NCBI RefSeq assembly: GCF_006542275.1 | Contig: NZ_CP041217.1 | Location: 434,001 to 498,000, forward strand | Reading direction: 5' to 3' | Source of the DNA: Saccharibacillus brassicae | GTDB lineage: Bacteria > Bacillota > Bacilli > Paenibacillales > Paenibacillaceae | Length of the DNA: 64,000 nucleotides | In this document: one piece after another, positions 7,531 to 15,283 of the stretch | How positions within the stretch are numbered: the first letter of the stretch is position 1 | Layout: each line of letters opens with the position of its first letter | The notes under the pieces: model-generated | Database searches by the model: none | What the model was told of the DNA's origin: nothing | Seen by the model: only the letters and a program-made list of their open reading frames with translations | Position numbers and translations under genes: made by a program

Positions 7531-9507
7531 TTACTGCGTTTTGAATTTGGCGATTCGGGCGCGCAGTTCGTCCGCGCTGACCGACACTTCGCCGGACAGG
7601 TCCGAGATGCTGGAGATCGCCTGGGCCTGTTCCTGCGTCGAGGAAGCGGCCTGCTCGGTGCTGGCCGCGCTCTGCTCGGCCACGGCCGCGATGTCCGTCA
7701 TGATGGCGGATACCTGATCGGAACTGCGTTTCAGTTCGTCGGACGCCCCGGACACTTCGCGAATCCGGCTCGTGATACCGTCGACCGAACCGCGGATGAC
7801 GTCGAACGCCCCGCGGGTCGAAGCGGCGGCTTCGATCTGCTTGTCGACCATCGCCTGGAATCCCTGGATCTCGCCGATGCTCTGGCGGCCGGCTTCCTGC
7901 ACGCCGGCCAGCAGCGTGTCGATATCCGCGGCCGAAGCCCGCGCCTGCTCGGCGAGCTTGCGCACTTCGTCGGCCACGACGCTGAAGCCTTTGCCGTGCT
8001 CGCCTGCCCGGGCCGCTTCGATCGCGGCATTCAGCGCCAGCAGATTCGTCTGCTTGGCCACCGTATGGATCAAGCTGACGGCTTCGCCGATCTTGATCGT
8101 CTGATCGCCGAGGCGGCGGTTCGCTTCTTCTACCCGGCCCGCCGAACTGCGGCTCGCTTCGGTCAGATCGGCCTGCGAAGCGACGGCCTGCAGACCGCCT
8201 CTCATCGCGTCGGTCACGTCGTCGGCTCCGGCAGACGCACGGCCCGCGCTGCTGGCGATCGCTTCGATCGAAGCGTTCATATCGCCGAGCTGCTCGACGC
8301 CGGATTGGATCGACGAAGCCTGATCCGTCGCGCCGCGCGCCAATTCTTCGATCACGACGGCGATTTGGTCGGAGATATGCTTGGCGCCTTCGGCTTGTCC
8401 GTTCATGTACTTGGCGGAGTTCTCCACGCCTTCGGCCGAACCCGCCGCGGCATGGATCAGTTCGCGCAGGCTGGCCGACATCTCGTTGAAGGCGCCTCCG
8501 AGCTTGCCGATCTCATCGTTTCCTTTGACGTCAACCGTCACGGTCAGATCGCCTTCGGACATGCGCTGCGCGCTTTTTTGGAGCAGGATCAGCGGTTTGA
8601 TCAGCCTTGAAGCGGCGATGACGGCCACGATCGTCAAGACGACGATCAACGCCGCGATGCCGACGATGAACAGGTTGCGCATCTGCACGTAATCGGCGAA
8701 CGCGTAGCTTTTCGAGATCGAAGCGGCCACCACCCAGCCCGTGTCCTGGACTTTTTGGTAGTAGAGCAGCTGCGGTTCGCCTTTGTACGTATATTCGAGG
8801 CTGCCCGATTCGCCTTCGAGCAGCTGCGGGGCGATCGCGGCATAATCGGCCGATTCCTTGAGCGGCTTGTTGATCGCATCCGCGTCCGGATGGGCCAGCA
8901 CGACGCCTGTCTTGTCGGTCAGGAACGCGAAACCGCCGTCGATCTTAATATTCTTGATCGTGTCGGTCAGCGTCGTCAGGCGCATATCGCCGGCGAGCAC
9001 GCCCGCGAAGTTGCCGGCAGGATCGCGCAGCGGATAGCCGATCGAGACCGCGTATTGGTCGCTCGCCATGTCGTGGTACGGATTGCTGAAGTTCAGCGCG
9101 TTTGCCGCTTTGGCTTCCGTATACCACGGACGAACCTTGACGTCGTAGCCTTCCGGCGCCAACCATCCGGTGCCGTCGATCATCGTCCCGTCTTCGAGCC
9201 CGATATAAATGTCGCCGATGTTGTTTTTATTCGATTCGGTCTTGAACACTCCAAGGTGTTTCTCCCGGATCTGATTCAAAGGCATGGCCGTCTGAAGATT
9301 CAGCGCCGTCGTCTCGACCACTTTGGCGTTTTTGCCGACCCAGCCGCCAATCTGCTCGGTCGTTTTGAGCGCCGTATTTTTGAGGTTATCGCTTACCGAT
9401 TGTTCCGCTTCGCTTTTCATGCTGCTCAAAGCGCCCAAACTGATACTTCCGGTTCCTACGACCGTCACGACGACGAGCAGCGCTGCCAATTTCATTTTCA
9501 GGTTCAT
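7531..9507 (-). CDS. Methyl-accepting chemotaxis protein with dCache amino-acid sensor
   Basis: 658-residue chemoreceptor. Membrane helix 1 is at about 8-28, a periplasm-facing dCache domain at 30-275, helix 2 at about 279-300, HAMP at about 301-353 and the cytoplasmic signalling domain to the end. The signalling tip contains the invariant block around [22 protein letters not shown], which contacts CheA/CheW. The sensor carries the amino-acid-binding pattern of dCache_1AA receptors: Tyr121, Arg126, Trp128, Tyr144, Asp146 and Asp174. It therefore probably senses one or more amino acids. The start is at the ATG at 9507 with GAGGAGGG upstream; 43 residues of upstream open frame are not expected to be translated. 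The C-terminus has no NWETF-like CheR tether. It is probably expressed from the sigma-D-like promoter at 9606-9632. Confidence 0.94.
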   Translation of the reverse strand: MNLKMKLAALLVVVTVVGTGSISLGALSSMKSEAEQSVSDNLKNTALKTTEQIGGWVGKNAKVVETTALNLQTAMPLNQIREKHLGVFKTESNKNNIGDIYIGLEDGTMIDGTGWLAPEGYDVKVRPWYTEAKAANALNFSNPYHDMASDQYAVSIGYPLRDPAGNFAGVLAGDMRLTTLTDTIKNIKIDGGFAFLTDKTGVVLAHPDADAINKPLKESADYAAIAPQLLEGESGSLEYTYKGEPQLLYYQKVQDTGWVVAASISKSYAFADYVQMRNLFIVGIAALIVVLTIVAVIAASRLIKPLILLQKSAQRMSEGDLTVTVDVKGNDEIGKLGGAFNEMSASLRELIHAAAGSAEGVENSAKYMNGQAEGAKHISDQIAVVIEELARGATDQASSIQSGVEQLGDMNASIEAIASSAGRASAGADDVTDAMRGGLQAVASQADLTEASRSSAGRVEEANRRLGDQTIKIGEAVSLIHTVAKQTNLLALNAAIEAARAGEHGKGFSVVADEVRKLAEQARASAADIDTLLAGVQEAGRQSIGEIQGFQAMVDKQIEAAASTRGAFDVIRGSVDGITSRIREVSGASDELKRSSDQVSAIMTDIAAVAEQSAASTEQAASSTQEQAQAISSISDLSGEVSVSADELRARIAKFKTQ

Positions 9508-9605
9508 CTTAAAGCCCTCCTCATTATGCCAATCGTTCAAGCCTGCCGTACGGCTTCTGAAGTATCGTGATGATTGAGCGGCGAAGCTGTGACTTGTTTC
9601 GATCT

Positions 9606-9632
9606 TTATCGACATAATAAGCACAAAATTTA
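9606..9632 (-). promoter_or_regulatory. Sigma-D (motility) type promoter of the chemoreceptor
   Basis: Minus-strand TAAA (9629-9632), a 15-base spacer and GTCGATAA (9606-9613). The sigma-D consensus is TAAA-N15-GCCGATAT, so the match is 4/4 and 6/8 with exact spacing, about 100 bases before the ATG. Confidence 0.65.
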
Positions 9633-9650
9633 GCATAAAAAGGATTTTTC

Positions 9651-9684
9651 AAAAGAAAAAGTGCAAAAGCAAAAGCTTTTGCAC
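9651..9684 (-). terminator. Rho-independent terminator of the GntR/ABC operon
   Basis: Stem GTGCAAAAG/CTTTTGCAC with loop CAAAAG on the plus-strand reading. On the minus strand it is followed by TTTTTCTTTT. It lies 51 bases after the permease stop. Confidence 0.75.
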
Positions 9685-9735
9685 GTCGAAAACGTTTCTA
9701 TGGAAGCTGTAAAATAGCGAGGCTCAAGCCCGGAG

Positions 9736-10515
9736 TCAAAAAGTCCGATGCCGCGTGAACAACCAGGCGCCCGCGATAAACACGACGCTCAGCAGCAGAT
9801 TGAGCCCGACGCCGGCCGCAAGGTGATCGTTGAACAGCAGCGCGAGGAAGAAATCGGCCACGTGCACGCGCAGCGAAGCAATCGACGTGCCGATCGGAAT
9901 CGCTGCGATCAGCACCGCCCACAAGACCCACGAGACCGGCGATTTCACGCCCGAGAACAGCAGGTTGAACAGCGTCAGGACGAAGAAGTAGAACGCGGCC
10001 TGGTACAGGAAAATGCCGACGGCGCCGAATTCGTCCCAGCCGAACACCTCGATCAGGTTATACGTCTGGCTGTAATCGCGGATGACATTCTGTTCGAGCG
10101 GCCACCACAGACTGTTGCACAGCGCAAGCCCCAGCGCGGACACGGCGTACACGAGCAGCAGGCCGGCAAAGTACCGGCTGCGCGAATCGCCGAAGTTCAT
10201 CATCGTCCGGAACGTGCGCAGCGGCAGGATGATGGCGAGCATCGGCAGCAGGATCAGCAGCAGATTGCCCGCGGACACATTGACGTTCTCGATCTCTTCC
10301 GGCACTTCGATCTGCAGCGAATCGTCGCCGGTTACGGCCCGCACTTCGTCGAGCGCTTCCGACACTTCCTGCGCGTCCCGCTGCGGATCGCCCTGCAGCG
10401 CCGCGTTGACGGTAAAGTTGGCGATCGTCGAGACGACGATCACGGCCACGACGATCCAGATCGAAAGCTTCATACGAAGCAGCGATACGCGCAGCTGCGC
10501 TCCCATTTTATGCAT
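9736..10515 (-). CDS. ABC transporter permease (YtrC/YtrD-like)
   Basis: 259-residue integral membrane protein with about six hydrophobic segments: one near the N-terminus (SIWIVVAVIVVSTIANF), then a soluble loop with many acidic residues, then five more up to the C-terminus. It starts at the ATG at 10515 inside the last codons of the ATPase gene (8-base overlap) with AGGAGG upstream. It must therefore be the membrane partner of that ATPase. No catalytic motif is expected. In the YtrABC-type arrangement such permeases belong to systems induced by cell-envelope stress, but the substrate here is unknown. Confidence 0.85.
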   Translation of the reverse strand: MHKMGAQLRVSLLRMKLSIWIVVAVIVVSTIANFTVNAALQGDPQRDAQEVSEALDEVRAVTGDDSLQIEVPEEIENVNVSAGNLLLILLPMLAIILPLRTFRTMMNFGDSRSRYFAGLLLVYAVSALGLALCNSLWWPLEQNVIRDYSQTYNLIEVFGWDEFGAVGIFLYQAAFYFFVLTLFNLLFSGVKSPVSWVLWAVLIAAIPIGTSIASLRVHVADFFLALLFNDHLAAGVGLNLLLSVVFIAGAWLFTRHRTF

Positions 10516-11386
10516 CGGCTTGTCCCTCCTCGATCAAATAAGCGAAAAATTTCTGCAGCGGCACGCCGTCGATCGCAAGTCCGCGGCTCTCCGCTTCCCG
10601 GCGTTCGTTCTCGGCCAGCTCTCCGTACACGATCGCAACGCCGACATGGCCGTAGCTCTCGCTGTGAATAACGCGGCGTCCTTCGACGAACGCTTGCAGG
10701 GCCGCCCCGCTGCCGCTGACCGTATGGGCGCGTTCGCGGATATGTTCCACGTCTTCGCGCATCAGAATGCTGCCGTTCTCCATGATGAACACCTGCTCGA
10801 CCACGGTCGCGATCTCGTCGATCAGATGCGTCGAGAGCAGCACGGTACGCGGATGCTCCGCGTAATCTTCAAGCAGCGTCCGGTAGAACTTTTCGCGCAT
10901 GAGCACGTCCAGTCCCAGCACCGGCTCGTCGAAGATCGTCAGCGGCGCCCGGCTCGCCAGTCCGATCACGTTGCCGACCATCGCTTCCATGCCGCGGGAC
11001 AGCTGACGCATCTTTTGGCCCGGATTCAGCTTGAACGTGCCGAGCAGCCGCCCGGCCAGCTCTTTGTCCCAGTTCGGATGGAACGCCGACGCCATATGCA
11101 GCACGTCGCGAACGCGGGCTCCGTTCGGGTAAAAGTTTTTCTCGCGGACATAGCATGTGTTCGGCGGCACTTCCCCTTTGCGCAGCGTCCGTCCGTGCAC
11201 CACCACTTCGCCGCCGTCCGGGAAGATCCCGCCCGTCACCATATTGAGCAGCGTCGTTTTGCCGGCTCCGTTGCGCCCCAGCAGGCCGTAGATGGTCTGC
11301 TCGGACAGGTCCAGGCTCAGACTACTGACCGCGTCCGTGCGTCCGTACGCTTTGCTTAACTGTTTGACTTCAAGAACCGAATTCAT
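10508..11386 (-). CDS. ABC transporter ATP-binding protein (YtrB-like)
   Basis: 292-residue ABC ATPase. Walker A is GRNGAGKTTLL at about 37-47, the signature loop is the variant QLSRGME (LSRGM instead of LSGGQ), and Walker B is LTIFDEPVLGLD, followed by an H-loop in STHLIDE. The C-terminal extension of about 80 residues is typical of drug- and peptide-exporter ATPases. The start ATG has AGGGGAG upstream and overlaps the GntR stop by 4 bases; the downstream permease overlaps by 8 bases. The three genes form one translationally coupled operon, comparable to ytrA-ytrB-ytrC of Bacillus. Confidence 0.94.
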   Translation of the reverse strand: MNSVLEVKQLSKAYGRTDAVSSLSLDLSEQTIYGLLGRNGAGKTTLLNMVTGGIFPDGGEVVVHGRTLRKGEVPPNTCYVREKNFYPNGARVRDVLHMASAFHPNWDKELAGRLLGTFKLNPGQKMRQLSRGMEAMVGNVIGLASRAPLTIFDEPVLGLDVLMREKFYRTLLEDYAEHPRTVLLSTHLIDEIATVVEQVFIMENGSILMREDVEHIRERAHTVSGSGAALQAFVEGRRVIHSESYGHVGVAIVYGELAENERREAESRGLAIDGVPLQKFFAYLIEEGQADA

Positions 11387-11760
11387 GCACGTTCTCCCCT
11401 TTTCTCCCGTTTGATCATTTCAATCACGTCTTCCGTCGTCAAGCCCAGCTTCTCCGCTTCCTCCAACAGTCTGACCACCAGATCGCTATAGAACCGTTCG
11501 CGGCGTTTGCCCATGATCTTCTCCTTCGCTCCGGCGGCCACGTACATGCCTAGCCCTCTTTTTTTGTAAATGATGTCTTCGTTCACCAACAGCGCAAACC
11601 CTTTGACGACGGTGGCGGGGTTGATCTGGAACATCCGCGAAAATTGGGTCGTCGAGATGATCTGGTCTTCTTCGGCGTAGGTGTCGTTTAGAATGTCGTC
11701 TTCGACTCGTTCTGCAATTTGCTGAAAAATAGGTCGGCTCTCGTCGAATGGAATCGGCAT
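11383..11760 (-). CDS. GntR-family (YtrA-type) repressor
   Basis: 125-residue short GntR regulator. The winged helix covers residues 1-75 (PIFQQIAERVEDDIL, then TTQFSRMFQINPATVVKGFALL), and the short helical C-terminal dimerisation part defines the YtrA subfamily. The start at the ATG at 11760 is preferred to the GTG at 11769, because AAGGGTGG sits at the right distance. It is the first gene of the ABC operon, and its promoter carries a perfect inverted repeat at 11781-11798, so autorepression is likely. The effector is unknown; YtrA-type repressors often respond to cell-wall antibiotics. Confidence 0.93.
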   Translation of the reverse strand: MPIPFDESRPIFQQIAERVEDDILNDTYAEEDQIISTTQFSRMFQINPATVVKGFALLVNEDIIYKKRGLGMYVAAGAKEKIMGKRRERFYSDLVVRLLEEAEKLGLTTEDVIEMIKREKRGERA

Positions 11761-11780
11761 CGCAACCACCCTTCTGGTTT

Positions 11781-11798
11781 GTTAGTCATGTAACTAAC
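11781..11798. promoter_or_regulatory. Inverted-repeat operator of the GntR regulator
   Basis: GTTAGT-CATGTA-ACTAAC: six-base perfect arms and a six-base centre, just downstream of and touching the -10 box of the GntR/ABC promoter. The position fits repression by the first gene of the operon. Confidence 0.65.
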
Positions 11799-11825
11799 CA
11801 TAAAGGTGGTTTGCTTTTTTGTCAA
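11797..11825 (-). promoter_or_regulatory. Sigma-A promoter of the GntR/ABC operon
   Basis: Minus-strand TTGACA (11820-11825), 17 bases, TATGGT (11797-11802), about 35 bases before the GntR start. Confidence 0.75.
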
Positions 11826-11937
11826 CGCTATTTTAAAAAAAAGATCGGAACGGCGGAGCGTGAGACGTAGGGGAAAAGAAAGCCGAACAGCGGCTGGACG
11901 TGGGGCGAGACATGAGGCGGAACGTCCAGCGCAGCGC

Positions 11938-11967
11938 AAAAAAAGCCTGTGCGGGGGCGCAGGCTTT
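11938..11967 (-). terminator. Rho-independent terminator of the slipin gene
   Basis: Minus-strand stem AAAGCCTGCGC...GCACAGGCTTT followed by a T-rich run. It lies about 100 bases after the slipin stop. Confidence 0.7.
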
Positions 11968-12063
11968 CGTATCGGCGATGGCGAGGATTCCGGGAGTATC
12001 CCCTTGTTCACAGTGCTGTTTGCGTATCTGTTCTCAATCTTTTTCGCGAGCCTATTCCCGATC

Positions 12064-13401
12064 TTATTCGATAGAGGGCTCGCCGACGTTCCGGCGTTCT
12101 TCTCCCTGCCGCAGACCGAGTACGCCGTTCATCTGCTCCAGCAGGCTGCTTCCGCCGCTGAGCGAGATCGTCCCGATCTTTTCGCAGATTTTCTCCACGA
12201 ACTCCAGCTCTTTGAGCCGGTACAGCGTCGCGTTCTCGTCCATCAGCTTGGCCGTGTTCAGCAGGCTGCGGGTCGAAGCCGTCTCTTCGCGCCGGGTGAT
12301 CATGTTGGCCTGCGCTTTTTTCTCCGCCAGCAGCACCGTATTGAGAATGGCACGGATCTCGCCCGGCAGAATGACGTCTTTGAGTCCGGCCGCGAGGAAT
12401 TCTACGCCGTAATCGGCGCCGCTCGCTTTGAGCCGGCCCAGCACGAATTCGCCGATCTCCTGCTTCATGCGCAGCAGATCGTCCAGTTTGAGCGTGCCGA
12501 CGTACTCGCGCAGCAGCAGCTGCAGCTGGACGTACACCTGATCTTCGAAGTTTTTGATCTCCGCCGCCTGCAGCGGATCGACGATCCGGTACTGGCAGAC
12601 GAAGTTCAGGCGCAGCGACACTTTGTCTTCCGTCAGAATCTCCTGGCCTGTCATATCGAGCTGCTGCCTGCGCAGATCGAACTTTTTGACCGTGACGGAC
12701 GCCGAGCCGTTCCAGAAAAAGCTTCGGCCCGGCGCCAGCTGCCGCTGCAGCTTGTTGTCGAAATACAGCAGGCCGGTCTCGTGACTTCCCACCTCGACCG
12801 TCTGCACCGCGCTTGGCCCGATCTTTTCCAGAATTGCCCGTCCGATCTCCGGCCCGATCTCCGGCGTCCGAAGGTCGACACGACTAAAGGTATGCTCGCG
12901 CGATTCGTTCCAGTAGGCGTAACGTCCGGTCGACAGCAGGTTTTTGAACCGTCCGTTCTCCAGATGGAGCGCATATTCGCCGTCGCCGACTTCCACCGTG
13001 CTGAGCTGCCGCATCAGCTCGGAATCTGCCGCGTACAGACGCACGTCCATGTCCGGAACGCCATTCGCGTTGATCCGGCCGGCTGCTCCGCTGTCCGAAG
13101 GTCGATATTCGAACGGCTCGGCCAGGCTTTTGAAAACCACTTTGCGGGTGTGGTCCGTCCAGCTCCAAAAGCGGTGCCGGCCCGGCATCAGCAGACGGAC
13201 GTAGCGGGTATGTTCAAACAGCAGCGCGCGTTCCCCGTCTTGGACTTCGACGGTGCGCAATCCCGCGCCGAGTTCGAGCACGCCGGGCAGGAAGACCGAT
13301 TCTTTTTTCGCTTCTCCCGGACGAACGTTCGGACCGGGCATTCCCGGAATTTTGCGGCCGTGCGGTGCGTGTATATTCGACTGATTTGAATTTGAATTCA
13401 T
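12064..13401 (-). CDS. Slipin-family SPFH/Band 7 protein with three N-terminal repeats
   Basis: 445-residue protein. Three copies of a motif of about 32 residues occupy 50-81, 135-166 and 201-232; each reads roughly VEVxDGExALxFxxxRxxxLLxPGRxxFW and includes a near-invariant PGR/TGR and an aromatic FW/YW. The SPFH/prohibitin core follows at about 250-400 (VSLRLNFVCQYRIVDPLQA, then ILPGEIRAILNTVLLAEKKAQANMITRREETASTRSLLNTA). No membrane helix is obvious. The start is the ATG at 13401 with AAGGAGG 8 bases upstream; the longer frame to 13806 is non-coding and covers the structured RNA region. Slipins scaffold oligomers. In several bacteria slipin genes sit in RNA-repair (rtcB-type) operons. None of those other genes is in the window, but a tRNA-like RNA is encoded just upstream. 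The RNA link is inference. Confidence 0.88.
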   Translation of the reverse strand: MNSNSNQSNIHAPHGRKIPGMPGPNVRPGEAKKESVFLPGVLELGAGLRTVEVQDGERALLFEHTRYVRLLMPGRHRFWSWTDHTRKVVFKSLAEPFEYRPSDSGAAGRINANGVPDMDVRLYAADSELMRQLSTVEVGDGEYALHLENGRFKNLLSTGRYAYWNESREHTFSRVDLRTPEIGPEIGRAILEKIGPSAVQTVEVGSHETGLLYFDNKLQRQLAPGRSFFWNGSASVTVKKFDLRRQQLDMTGQEILTEDKVSLRLNFVCQYRIVDPLQAAEIKNFEDQVYVQLQLLLREYVGTLKLDDLLRMKQEIGEFVLGRLKASGADYGVEFLAAGLKDVILPGEIRAILNTVLLAEKKAQANMITRREETASTRSLLNTAKLMDENATLYRLKELEFVEKICEKIGTISLSGGSSLLEQMNGVLGLRQGEERRNVGEPSIE

Positions 13402-13569
13402 GGATGGTTCCTCCTTGGAATCTTTGCGGCGGAAGTTCGCACGGCCGTATGCGCGGAGCCCGGCTTGAGCCGGCTTCGGCTGCGCACGGCAAGCGGGAAT
13501 CGAGCGGCTGGGCAGCGCCGGTCCCGACTTCGGACCGCCCCCCTCTCCGTCGTTCTTCGCTTGCTCGCC

Positions 13570-13602
13570 GCAGCTTCGGCCGGCGGAATCCGCCGGAGCT
13601 GC
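13570..13602 (-). other. Very stable hairpin in the slipin leader
   Basis: GCAGCT/AGCTGC outer arms and a perfect inner CCGGCGG/CCGCCGG with a 3-base loop. There is no T run, so it is not a terminator. It lies between the tRNA-like element and the slipin ribosome site. Confidence 0.55.
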
Positions 13603-13679
13603 AAAGCGCGTTCGGGCGCCGGGCCCCCAGTAGGCAGCCCGCCGGAACTTCCTTCCCCAAAGATCATCATTTGTTGTAG

Positions 13680-13743
13680 CTCCATTGAACGTGGAGTGCT
13701 CTACCCAGAGCTTGCGCCTAAGCAAGTGGGGAGTCGAACCCCA
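13680..13743 (-). ncRNA. Circularly permuted tRNA-like element upstream of slipin
   Basis: Read on the minus strand, four contiguous hairpins follow tRNA logic in a rotated order. First comes a T arm (13727-13743): stem TGGGG/CCCCA with a canonical 7-base loop TTCGACT. Immediately next is an acceptor-like stem closed by a loop (13711-13726): CTTGC-TTAGGC-GCAAG. Then a D-arm-like hairpin (about 13698-13711): GCTC-TGGGTA-GAGC with the GG pair needed to dock on the T loop. Last is an anticodon-arm-like hairpin (13680-13696): CTCCA-CGTTCAA-TGGAG with a 7-base loop. The order T arm, acceptor, D arm, anticodon arm is that of a tRNA opened in the variable loop. It cannot be a decoding tRNA: U33 is G, there is no 3' CCA end and the acceptor is closed. 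The tRNA mimic of bacterial Y RNAs (YrlA) is the nearest known parallel. Transcription is not proven. Confidence 0.55.
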
Positions 13744-13762
13744 AATAGTCGCGTCTGCCTCT

Positions 13763-13934
13763 GCGAACGCTTCTTCCGGCATACCGCGGCGCAGAGCGCC
13801 CGGCACCGCCGGACTATCGAAGTCCTGGCCTTACGGGGAAGGCGTTCGCGAATCCCTGCTTGGGATCTGAAGCCATTGTCGCCTATTCGCGCAGCGGGGA
13901 ACAGGGCGGAACTATGGCGACTGAATAAGTCGCC
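13763..13934 (-). ncRNA. Multi-helix structured RNA region, 5' part of the slipin leader
   Basis: A long-range stem pairs 13763-13770 (GCGTTCGC on the minus strand) with 13842-13849 (GCGAACGC), extended by 13773-13777 with 13837-13841. It encloses hairpins at 13788-13800 (GGCGC/GCGCC) and 13811-13825 (GGACT/AGTCC). Outside it are hairpins at 13852-13866 (ATCCC/GGGAT) and 13916-13934 (seven-base perfect stem GGCGACT/AGTCGCC). None has a T run. Together with the tRNA-like element this suggests a folded RNA of about 250 bases transcribed toward slipin. No promoter of good quality was found between it and the terminator at 13993-14024. Confidence 0.4.
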
Positions 13935-13992
13935 GGATGAAATCATGCAAAGAACAGTCGAATGGCTCGGCCAACTTATATGAGCGAAAAGC

Positions 13993-14024
13993 AAAAGGGA
14001 GCAGCCCCCGATCGGGCCGCTCCC
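13993..14024 (-). terminator. Terminator of the ECF/ABC operon
   Basis: Stem GGGAGC-GCCC with GGGC-GCTCCC (13997-14024). The minus-strand tail is TTTTGCTTTT. It lies 69 bases after the permease stop; the stem could act in both directions. Confidence 0.75.
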
Positions 14025-14092
14025 TTTCCCCTTTACAAAATCCCATCTCTGTCATGTGCACCGCGTACTCAAAACGATGATCTGCGTATCGC

Positions 14093-15283
14093 TTACCGCC
14101 GCTCCCTTTTCATCTCCCGTTTGCGCGCGATATACGTCAGTCCCGCCGCAGCCAGCAGCAGCACGCTTAACTCCACGAAAGTCTGGAACGGGTAGCGGCC
14201 TAGTCCCAGACTAAGAATATGGTTAAGCATCGGATTCAGCAGATAATCGCTTTCGAAAAACAAGATCAACGTCAAAGCGATAACTCCGGCCAGCACGAAG
14301 TAATTAGGAGCGATCGAAGAGAAAAATACGGTCAACAGCGCAGCAAGCCAGCAGAGCATGAGCAAGGCTGCATACGTGACGCCGATATACTGCATAAAGC
14401 TCAGATCGGCCAAAAAAATGCGGCCCAATCCGTTGATATCCGCTCCCATCAGACTCCACATCCCGCTAAATCGATAGGCAAGCAGCAGAACGACCAGCAG
14501 GACGGCTGCAACCCATGTTGCGGTCAACAGCGCGGCAGCCGTTTTGAGACGAAACACTCCCTTGGTCCCGGCTCTTGACGCTGCCTGTATTTCACCCAAC
14601 CCGGCCCGGCGGTCTCCGATATGAATAGGCATAACGAGCAGCGAAGTCAGCAGCATGGCGGTGAGCGCAAGCCGGTTCAACAGATTCGTGGAATTATAAC
14701 TGTTTATGAAGTTTGGAGGCAGCACCGATACCCAATCACGGCTTTGGATCTCCGCTGCCCGTTTTTTCCCGGCTTCGTTCAGGCCAAACGTATTCACCGT
14801 CCTATTTTCGTAATAGGCGATCCAATGCAGCGACGCTTGGAGTTCCGCGAACAGATCTTTGGCCGGTCCGGCATCGATGACTCGATCTAACGGAAGCGTT
14901 CCGCCGTTTGTCATCCCGGACCTTTTCACATAACGATCGTAACGGTCCAGATTGACCCGGGCAAAAGCGGGCGTCGAACGGATATACGCGTCCGCTTCCG
15001 CCATCTTCGGGATGAGCGACTGTTTGAACTGCTCGAACTCCGCTTCATCGATCCGCAGCCCGTACTTCGCTTCCATCTGCACGGCAATAACGGTATCCCA
15101 GTCTTTGAATCGCTCGCCCGGATACAGCACCCGAAACGGATACAACCATACTCCGCCGATCAGCAGGACAAGCAGTGCAAGAGCGACCCTTTTTGGCATA
15201 AACATTTTTTTGAACTCCAGCCACACCAACGGAATTTCCGATCTCCCATAGCCTTTTGCAGAATAGGGCACAGCCGTTTTCAA
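14093..15283 (-). CDS. ABC transporter permease (ABC-2 type)
   Basis: 396-residue membrane protein. One hydrophobic segment lies near the N-terminus (VALALLVLLIGGVWLYPF), then an extracytoplasmic domain of about 150 residues, then five or so segments to the C-terminus. This is the layout of ABC-2 exporter permeases with a large first loop. The start is assigned to the TTG at 15283: AGAGGAGG lies 9 bases upstream and the TTG overlaps the TGA of the ATPase gene, a classical coupling arrangement. The 30-residue upstream extension is not expected to be translated. It is the last gene of the ECF-sigma operon. The exported substrate is unknown. Confidence 0.85.
   Translation of the reverse strand: MKTAVPYSAKGYGRSEIPLVWLEFKKMFMPKRVALALLVLLIGGVWLYPFRVLYPGERFKDWDTVIAVQMEAKYGLRIDEAEFEQFKQSLIPKMAEADAYIRSTPAFARVNLDRYDRYVKRSGMTNGGTLPLDRVIDAGPAKDLFAELQASLHWIAYYENRTVNTFGLNEAGKKRAAEIQSRDWVSVLPPNFINSYNSTNLLNRLALTAMLLTSLLVMPIHIGDRRAGLGEIQAASRAGTKGVFRLKTAAALLTATWVAAVLLVVLLLAYRFSGMWSLMGADINGLGRIFLADLSFMQYIGVTYAALLMLCWLAALLTVFFSSIAPNYFVLAGVIALTLILFFESDYLLNPMLNHILSLGLGRYPFQTFVELSVLLLAAAGLTYIARKREMKRERR

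Noticed and set aside
9685-9699. cre-like sequence CGAAAACGTTTCTA near the GntR/ABC terminator
   Set aside because: It lacks the leading TG and final CA, and lies downstream of an operon end, where a CcpA site makes little sense.
13680-13743. Ordinary tRNA or tmRNA gene
   Set aside because: The T loop is canonical, but the T arm comes before the D arm, position 33 is G, there is no free acceptor end or CCA, and no tag reading frame follows.
13402-13806. N-terminal extension of the slipin frame by 135 codons
   Set aside because: The ATG at 13401 has an ideal AAGGAGG; the upstream frame runs through the structured RNA and has no conserved protein pattern.
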